This document shows positions 57,674 to 64,000 of a stretch of 64,000 nucleotides of DNA, piece after piece; within the stretch, counting starts at the first letter, position 1, and every line of letters begins with the position of its first letter. The stretch is from Sipunculus nudus (Eukaryota > Annelida > Sipuncula > Golfingiida > Sipunculidae). A program made the translations under genes and the position numbers. Below the pieces are notes generated by a model. The model saw only the letters and a program-made list of their open reading frames with translations, had not been told where the DNA came from and ran no database searches. The stretch covers positions 51,589,429-51,653,428 of the forward strand of contig CM049312.1 of assembly GCA_026874595.1 (NCBI GenBank), read 5' to 3'.

Positions 57674-58190
57674 CAGTAAAACCTCGTTGTGTCGAAGTCG
57701 AAGGGACCGGTGGATTTACTTCGACACATCCGGAATTCGAGACAACCGATATTCATTATATTCAACCATCTTAGCCTTAATTATTATCAATAAATACTGC
57801 ACATGTCTACAGGGCCTATATTATATATTTCTAACAAATGTTTTCGTTAAAGAACAACACAGATTTTAAAATAAATTTATTTATTAATAAAAAAAAAACG
57901 CACATGTACCACCAAAAATTTGATTCGGAAAATCAAGAAAGTGAAATGGGATCACATACAGGTATGAAAGCACACAAATCATCAAATGCAATCTGTGTCA
58001 TGGTCTTGCCACCACGTTCTACCCGGACCAGCGCTTCGTACTTTTGCTCAATGCATGGCCTTCACATCGAACCTGAGCAGGTCGCGACGCCATAGCAAAC
58101 AGTATAAAAGTGAAGCAGTAAAGCAGTATAACGTACTCTATGGTACAAATAAGAGTCAGTCTGAAAGATCTCAGCTTTCTCCCTTTATAT
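57674..58190 (+). mobile_element. Pogo/Tigger-like fragment, one end visible
   Basis: Opens TA|CAGTAAAACCTCGTTGTG, the usual start of pogo/Tigger-type terminal repeats (CAGT-AAACCTCG) with the TA target. Subterminal 'gtcgaagggaccgg' and 'cttcgacacatccgg' are typical of the same group. The matching right end (inverse of CAGTAAAACC) is not found before the LINE resumes near 58230, so it is truncated. Right edge approximate. No transposase recognised. Confidence 0.6.
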
Positions 58191-58229
58191 AGAAATCTGT
58201 GTATTTGTATCCAAGACACATCAAAGGTA

Positions 58230-59072
58230 AGGATTCTATTATGTTTGGTTTATTAATCAGCAAATATGGTTTAACAAGATGTTTCTGAATAGGTGCAAAT
58301 GTTTAGACTATCAACACTGGATTGACAGTGGTTTTGTATTTGTTAAAGATTTCATTTCGGAAACAGGAAATGTTGTGTCTGAAGAATTAATTTATAAGCG
58401 TCTCAAATGCAAGAGAAACTGGTTATGTGAATATATGGTTATAAAAAGTGCAATAAAAAGATATGAATCCATCTATAAAAATGACCTTATTGGTGGCCAT
58501 GTTAAAAATAACCAGCGAGACTGGTATTTCCAGATTGATGGTCAGATATATAGCTTAACAGAACTTAAGTGTAAACTATTTTATTCAAAATTAATTAAGC
58601 AAAAATTTCAAGAGTCTGTTTCTATAAAATATTGGAAAAGGAAATACAACATGATTCGGTTTGATTTCAAGGCCCTGTATAAGAAAAAATAAAGCATCAA
58701 CAAATAAGTCGAATATCCGAATTTAATTACCGATTAATACATAATTTAATTCTAACAAACAGTATGTTAAGTAGGAATGATAGAACGATTTCACCTCTCT
58801 GTTCTCTTTGTAAGCTAGAGGAAGATATCGAACATTACTTGTATAGTTGTAAGGCTACTAAATTACTGTGGAATACATTTGAAAAAAAATTTGAATGTAG
58901 ACTTGAATGGAGAGTGATTTTGTTTGGATATCAATATGGGAATGACTACACAGATTTTATAGAAATGAATAGGTCTTTCTTGGCATGTGCTCTATACAAA
59001 TACAAAGCAAGATGTAAAATGAAAGGAGAAAAATACTGTGAACGGTTGCTGAGGAACTTTGTAGTGTTTTAA
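58230..59072 (+). pseudogene. LINE ORF2 part 4: C-terminal domain
   Basis: Frames 58279-58692 (DYQHWIDSGFVFVKDFI, then SEELIYKRLKCKRNW) and 58764-59072 carry the end of the protein. The second has CSLCKLEEDIEHYLYSC, a CxxC...HxxxxC zinc-binding pattern found near the C-terminus of L1/Tx1-like ORF2 proteins, and ends at 59072. A frameshift near 58690 separates the two. Confidence 0.75.
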
Positions 59073-59100
59073 CTTGAATGTTTACAAGAAACTAAGTATG

Positions 59101-59437
59101 TTAGGCAAAAATAAAAAAGGTATGGTTCTCAGGCACTATTTCCGAAATCAATGCGGGCGGGCGTTTTTTTTTTTTTTTTTTTTGTATGTTTCGATAAAAA
59201 TGTCAAATGATAAGGGAAAAGCATGATAATAACATATTTATTTTGCTAAACAAGTAAAAGCACTACATAACAAAGGAAATTTTATGATTTTATATTCTTG
59301 AAAGAAATGTCCGAGCAGCTGCAGCTCAAAATTGGTAAGTTTCTAATGAAAATCAAAATAAAAATTGTTCATGCGGGGGTTTAAAATTGATGCGGGCGGT
59401 GCCTGAGAACCATACCTTGTCCTTTTTTTTGGCCTTA
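59101..59437. mobile_element. MITE with long TIRs, copy 2
   Basis: Ends TTAGGCAAAAATAAAAAAGG plus TATGGTTCTCAGGCAC and, inverted, GGTGCCTGAGAACCATACC ... GGCCTTA. Same family as 43027-43369, opposite orientation (gcgggcgggcg near the left here, ccgcccgcccgc near the right there). It sits in the LINE 3' untranslated region. Confidence 0.8.
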
Positions 59438-59756
59438 GAAAAAGTAATTATATCGAGAAATTAAAGTATTTCATTACTGCCATAAAAAAGATAGGAGGAA
59501 GGAATTAGGGTTTTTTTGTCTATCTCTACCTGCCGGAGATTAGAACACTGGAGAATATAGTGATGTACATGTCATCAAACACTTAATGTCTATTAACAAA
59601 GCCATCCTACTTACCCTGATCATGTGGTAATCCTGATGGGAGTCTCTGTAAAATCATGATCATATGTAATAGTATTCTGATGTTGAGGAATACTGATACA
59701 TATTGCCATATGTTTTTGAAATAAATGGTGTTTGAAAAAAAAAGAAAAAAAAGTAA
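59438..59756 (+). other. LINE 3' untranslated region and poly-A end
   Basis: Continues the LINE after the MITE and ends with AATAAATGG about 20 bp before an A-rich tail (about 59734-59752), a credible polyadenylated LINE terminus. Confidence 0.55.
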
Positions 59757-60093
59757 ATAACGAAGAGATGGACCATATAGTGAGAAAAACATCAGGAAAA
59801 TGTCAGATAAGTAATAGTTATAAGGAAATGACTAAGAAAAGGAACAAATTTAACACTAACAGCAATTCAAGCGCCTGTGATTTGAGAAAATTGGAGATAT
59901 TCCACATGACAATAAAATTCTTATATTTCGTCTGAAAATGTCGTATTCGTTATGAAAAAAAGATATTCTTGTCAAATATGCAAATAATATACCACTTAGG
60001 CAGTGTTTGTCCATTTTAAAATGTTGATTAGAAGAATTTATATTGTCCTAATTAAATAAACGGTGATATGCGGGGAACGATGTCTGCTCTGGG
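59757..60093. other. AT-rich spacer
   Basis: No gene recognised; a 67-codon frame here is Lys/Asn-rich without a domain. Confidence 0.45.
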
Positions 60094-61650
60094 TTTTTAG
60101 CTCAGCTGACTTTCAGTCATCTGAGCTATAGTGATCACTCTTCGTCCGTCGTCCGTCCGGCCGTCCTTCCGTTAACAGGGCACAAATCGTAACCGCTAGA
60201 CCTGGAATCTTCTAACTTGACATCCAGGGAGATCCATGAAAAATCTCCTAGGAAACCTGAAATTAAGTCACTGTTACCCATATTCTCCGAGCTATGGGTC
60301 TCTGAAGTACCCCCCCCCCCGAATAATAAAAAAATTCATACAATAACTTCAATATCTCATTAACTACATCACTGATGGTCATGATTTTTGGCATACATAT
60401 TGACCATGAGATGTGTCATCAGTTCTTGCAGACTGGTGGCGCCACCTGTATTTTTCGATTTTTTACGAATTTTTATTCTCTATTTTTAAAAATATGGACA
60501 TCTGTTAACAGGGCACAAATCGTAAAGACTATACCTAGAATCTTCATTCTTGACATTCTGAGAGACCTATGAAAATTTTCCATGGAAACCAGAAATTAGG
60601 TCTCTATTTCCCATATCCTTCGAGCTATGGGGCCCCAAAGTACCCCCCAGAATAGTGAAAAAATTCATACAAAAACTTCAAGATCTCATTAACTACATCA
60701 CTGATAGTCATGATTTTTGGCATACATATTAATCATGAGATGTTTCGTCAGTTTCTGCAGACTGGTGGCGCCACCTGTTTTTATTTTCGATTTTTTTCTC
60801 TATTTTTGAGACCTTAAAAGATGCAGTCATCTGTTAACAGGGCACAAATCGTAACAACTGGACCTAGAATCTTCTATCTTGACATGCGATGAGGCCCATG
60901 AAAAGTCTCTTTGGAAACCTGGAATTAGGTCTCTGTTACCCAGATTCTTCAAGCTATGGGGCTCTGAAGTACCCCCAAGAATAATGAAAATTTGATACAA
61001 AAACTAAAATATCTGAACAACTAATGCATTGATCACCATGATTCTTTGCATGGATATTGATCATGGAGTGTTTCATCGGTTTCTGCAGACCAGTGGCGCC
61101 ACCTGTATTTTTTCTATATTTTACAATTTTCTTTCTCTATTTTTGATACCTTACAAGATGCAGTCATCTGTTAACAGGGCACAAATCGTAACAACTGGAC
61201 CTAGAATCTTCTATCTTGACATGCGATGAGGCCCATGAAAAGTCTCCTTGGAAACCTGAAATTAGGTTTCTGTTACCCATATTCTCCGAGCTATAGGGCT
61301 CATAAATACCCCCAAAAATAATTAAAAAATTCATACAAACAAAAGCTTCAGTATCTGAATAACTAATGCCTTGATAGCCATGATTTTTTGGATATATATT
61401 GATCATGGAGTGTTTCATCAGTTCCTGCAGACTGGTGGCACTACCTGTATTATTTTTTAAATTTTTACGCTTTTTTTTTCTATTTATGAGACCTTCAAAT
61501 GAAGTTGTCATCTGTCCAAAAGCTCACTGAAACCCATTTCTAAGGACTTTTCACAAAATTCATGATTTGTTTGCACTCTGGCAGTCATTTTGCTCATTGT
61601 TCAACATTCCTTGAATTCAGCTGAGCGTCATGGCCCATGGGCCACTTGTT
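60094..61650 (+). mobile_element. Family S element with about four units
   Basis: Head hairpin TAGCTCAG-CTGACT-ttc-AGTCAT-CTGAGCTA (60098-60130) and GTCCGTC block. Landmark acagggcacaaatcgta lies near 60176, 60506, 60839 and 61172. The tail TTCAGCTGAGCGTCATGGCC, then CATGGGCCACTTGTT, ends at 61650. It begins and ends like the 20415-24360 element but with far fewer units, so array length varies between copies. Confidence 0.85.
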
Positions 61651-62302
61651 CCCTCAGCCACGGTTTGCCGACAGCCGCCTGTGTAACAAGTGGTAACGGG
61701 CCGTGGTGGCTCAGCGAGCAAAGGTCAAGCAGGTCATTGTTTCAGATTCTGAGACAGTTTCAAGCGCCAGGGTAGCCCATAAAAATGAACTCCTCAATTG
61801 CTTTTTTTTCAGTGACTGACGCATTGCGGAGTCCATAGATTGCACCTGTAGTTAACTGTGATTATAACACTCCATACACAACTGTGAGATTTAACATATA
61901 TCCATTGATTAATGTTCAGTACATCTATGTGTATTGTATATTTGACCACTAGAAAACATTACTGTCCTGTTCTCAGCCCTATTATGCACCAAGGAAGTTA
62001 AAATATGAACATAATAGTACACAGGCCTAAAGCCTTGTACAAGACTGTCACCAAATGCAAGACGTCTACCGGGGCTGTTAATGCTTCAATTCTCTCTGGA
62101 CAAATACTATCAGTTGTTGATGTTACAGGTGCTTCATGCTTTCCAAAATGGTTATTTTTTGTTACAGGCCTTACGACATACAACATTATGTGAACATTGG
62201 TTTGCTAAAAAAAAACCATAGGCAATATTTTTATTTAATTTTCTTTCTAAGAGTAACAGATCGTATCGTGCTATAACCCCAATTAGCCCTTTCGTGGGCC
62301 GG
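61651..62302. other. Spacer upstream of the neuferricin-like gene
   Basis: No exon recognised. 'gtggctcagcgagcaaagg' at about 61702-61720 resembles a pol III A box but has no good B box. Confidence 0.4.
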
Positions 62303-62335
62303 CGACGCAACAGAAACCTGAAACCTGTTGCGTCG
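62303..62335. promoter_or_regulatory. Perfect 11-bp inverted repeat upstream of the CYB5D2-like gene
   Basis: CGACGCAACAG (62303-62313) and CTGTTGCGTCG (62325-62335) flank an 11-bp spacer. The surrounding ~100 bp is unusually CpG-rich for this window. It could be a regulatory or structural element; function unknown. Confidence 0.6.
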
Positions 62336-62532
62336 ACGTCGGCGGCTAGCGCCAGGGTTGCAAAGTTTTAGAAGCGAGTCTTGTTTACATACAAAAACAT
62401 ATTTAGCTGAATTTCTTGGTCATTCGAATAAAGTACTATATCTTCCTTAGATTAGTTAAGTTTCCTTATCATAAACGCAACATTTGACTTTACATGATAT
62501 TTTTACCGACAAGTTTACTCTGAAGCTTATAT

Positions 62533-62574
62533 ATGCGGCGATATCCAGGATCATGATCCTTGATATCGCCGCAT
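62533..62574. promoter_or_regulatory. 42-bp near-perfect palindrome upstream of the CYB5D2-like gene
   Basis: Left half ATGCGGCGATATC plus cAGGATCA, right half TGATCCTt plus GATATCGCCGCAT. Only the pair at 62546/62561 fails to match. It lies about 275 bp before the chosen start codon. Spacerless, so it could form a cruciform or a DNA hairpin; it might also be a foldback insertion. Confidence 0.8.
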
Positions 62575-62850
62575 TTAATGCAGTTAGCAATATAGTTGAA
62601 GTAAGCGCCACCAGGTGTCTCTGTGTGTTTGTGTTTTTCCCGAATTATAGTGAATGTTGTTGACACTATTCAAACGCATGTTGCTGCTCGGGACCTTCAG
62701 CTGTATTGCGTACGGGAGCTTATTCTTGTAACGCCTGGGCAAACAGGTACAGCATCATTCCCTGTCACACGTGTTAATACAGATCGAGCGATTAATGTAA
62801 ATTTGCAACACCAGCAATCAGAGATCGCTGCCCCTGAACATTTTCACAGT

Positions 62851-63184
62851 ATGACAAGTCAATTAGTGTGGTTCGTATCTTCTCTTATTGTGGTAGGAGT
62901 GGCGGTATATTTAACATCAGATTTGGCTGGGGATGAAGGCCTCGTTTCCCTGTTGATGGGAGTGCTACCATCCTGCCTCACTGGCCTCAGAGACGTGATA
63001 GGAACGTCAGATGCCGACGGCTCCAAGGCCCATACTGACCGGGTGATGAGTAAAGCCGAGCTGCTTAAGTACGACGGAGGTCCGCACAGTCCGGGCCTGT
63101 ACCTGGCCGTCATGGGCCGCATCTACGACGTCTCTCAGGGATCAAAACACTATGGACCAGGGAAAAGTTACCACTTCTTCGCAG
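62851..63184 (+). CDS. CYB5D2: Neuferricin/CYB5D2-like cytochrome b5-domain protein, first coding exon
   Basis: The chosen ATG (62851) opens a short N-terminus with a strong hydrophobic segment (residues 5-20, LVWFVSSLIVVGVAVY), which acts as signal peptide or anchor. The frame is open further upstream from 62623, but that part has no signal-like or conserved sequence. From residue ~66 a cytochrome b5-like heme-binding fold starts: AELLKYDGG, GLYLAVMGRIYDVS, HYGPGKSYHFFAG. The GLYLAxxGRxYDVSxGxxHYxPGxxYxxFAG order matches neuferricin (CYB5D2), a membrane-associated progesterone receptor-type heme protein of the secretory route. The exon ends in phase 1 at GCAG|gtttgc, splitting the Gly of FAG; the next exon (RDASRAF in relatives) lies beyond the window. 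Confidence 0.88.
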
Positions 63185-64000
63185 GTTTGCCGATAATTTC
63201 TTAAATCAGGCGTGTCGGTAATGTGAGTGAGTTTCTGGCAGACCAGGTGTATACAGCCTTCAGGTACTGGGACACCATGCAGGTGTTTTATACTGAATGA
63301 CAGGGGGTGGGACATAAAACTTGACTTCACACTGCGCACAGAACATGTGGGACATGACTCATGGGAATAAAAAAATAGATAACACAGGACGTGTGGGACA
63401 TAGACAGGGGATAATACAGAACATGTAGGACATAGACGTTGGCTAACATATAGGTTGTGTCGAACATGGACATTGGATATCACAGGACATATTGGACAGA
63501 AACACTGGATAACACAGGACATATAGGACAGAGACATTGGTTAACACAGGCCTTATGGGACAGACCACTGGATAACACAGGACTTGTGGAACAGATATAA
63601 TGGATAACACAGGAATTATGGGGCAGAGACATTGGCTAACACAGAACTTATGGGACAGAGACACTGGCTAACACAGGACTTATGGGACAGAGACACTGGA
63701 TAACACAAGACATATGGGACAGAGACATTGGATAACCCAGGACATATGGAACAGAAACACTGGATACCACAGTACATATGGGACTGAGACACTGGATACC
63801 ACAGGACATATGGGACAGAGACATTGCATATTGGATAACACAGGACTTATGGGACAGAGAAACTGGATAATACAGGACATATGGAACAGAGACACTGGAT
63901 AACACAGTACATATGGGACAAATCACTGGATACCACAGGACATGTATGGGACAGAGACACTGGCTAACACAGGACATATGGGACAGAGACACTGGATTAC
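63185..64000 (+). repeat. First intron of the CYB5D2-like gene with a 32-bp minisatellite
   Basis: From about 63340 to the window end the unit ggataacacaggacatatgg + gacagagacact repeats with small changes (for example starts at 63698 and 63730, spacing 32). Units vary by point changes and small indels, with the best order from about 63600 onward. The minus-strand frames across it, rich in Ser-Cys-Val-Pro-Tyr, are produced by the repeat and are not genes. There are no spacers, so it is not CRISPR-like. Confidence 0.85.

Noticed and set aside
61690-61790. tRNA or SINE at 'gtggctcagcgagc'
   Set aside because: An A-box-like string is present but no acceptable B box follows at the right distance.
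62623-62850. Upstream in-frame extension of the CYB5D2-like ORF
   Set aside because: The extra 76 residues would place the hydrophobic signal-like segment internally and show no conserved sequence; the ATG at 62851 fits the family better.
63142-63992. Ser/Cys/Val/Pro/Tyr-rich repetitive minus-strand proteins
   Set aside because: They arise from the 32-bp minisatellite, which is open in several frames; composition follows the repeat, not selection.
63340-64000. CRISPR-like array
   Set aside because: Units are contiguous with no unique spacers, and the window is eukaryotic.

Overview
The window looks like invertebrate nuclear DNA, most likely from a bivalve or related mollusc. The evidence is intron-split genes with GT/AG borders, strongly AT-rich spacer, long TA and GA microsatellites, and a dense mix of LINEs, Ty3-type LTR elements, MITEs and tandem-repeat-bearing elements of a style familiar from bivalve genomes. 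No prokaryotic feature is seen. The species assignment is inference.

Only three host genes can be supported. Three internal exons of a SEC14-like (CRAL-TRIO) lipid-transfer protein lie on the minus strand (3717-5345); its first and later exons are not visible. A complete single-exon DNAJC30-type mitochondrial J protein lies at 41623-42255 (+). The first coding exon of a neuferricin/CYB5D2-type cytochrome b5-domain protein is at 62851-63184 (+), with its first intron running off the window through a 32-bp minisatellite.

Most other recognisable sequence is mobile or repetitive DNA. (1) A decayed Ty3-type LTR retrotransposon (about 14.0-19.45 kb) has LTRs, pol remnants, a hAT-like MITE inside it, and a broken TatD-type hydrolase domain downstream of integrase. 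(2) A Tx1/L1-like LINE (about 49.0-59.75 kb) has an ORF1 with two zinc knuckles followed by a NADAR domain and an acidic tail. It is interrupted by a CTAG-ended tandem-repeat element, an RTE-like LINE with a 12-bp target duplication, a pogo/Tigger-like fragment and a MITE. (3) 'Family S' elements (1-607, 20415-24360, 35965-37244, 60094-61650) have a hairpin head, a variable number of ~337-bp repeats and a hairpin tail. (4) 'Family X' elements (1801-2678, 33132-34660, 38830-39335, 51898-53374) have hairpins at both ends, a CTAG 3' end, ~280-bp internal repeats and an apparent TTG target duplication. (5) Several MITEs with visible terminal inverted repeats are present, plus degenerate Jockey/CR1-like fragments and tRNA-like SINE pieces.

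The most promising unusual material is the NADAR-bearing LINE ORF1, the TatD-like domain in the Ty3 element, the two hairpin-ended tandem-repeat families, and the 12-bp palindrome GGTGGCGCCACC that recurs in otherwise unrelated repeats. Everything here is read by eye; repeat boundaries not fixed by a target duplication are approximate.
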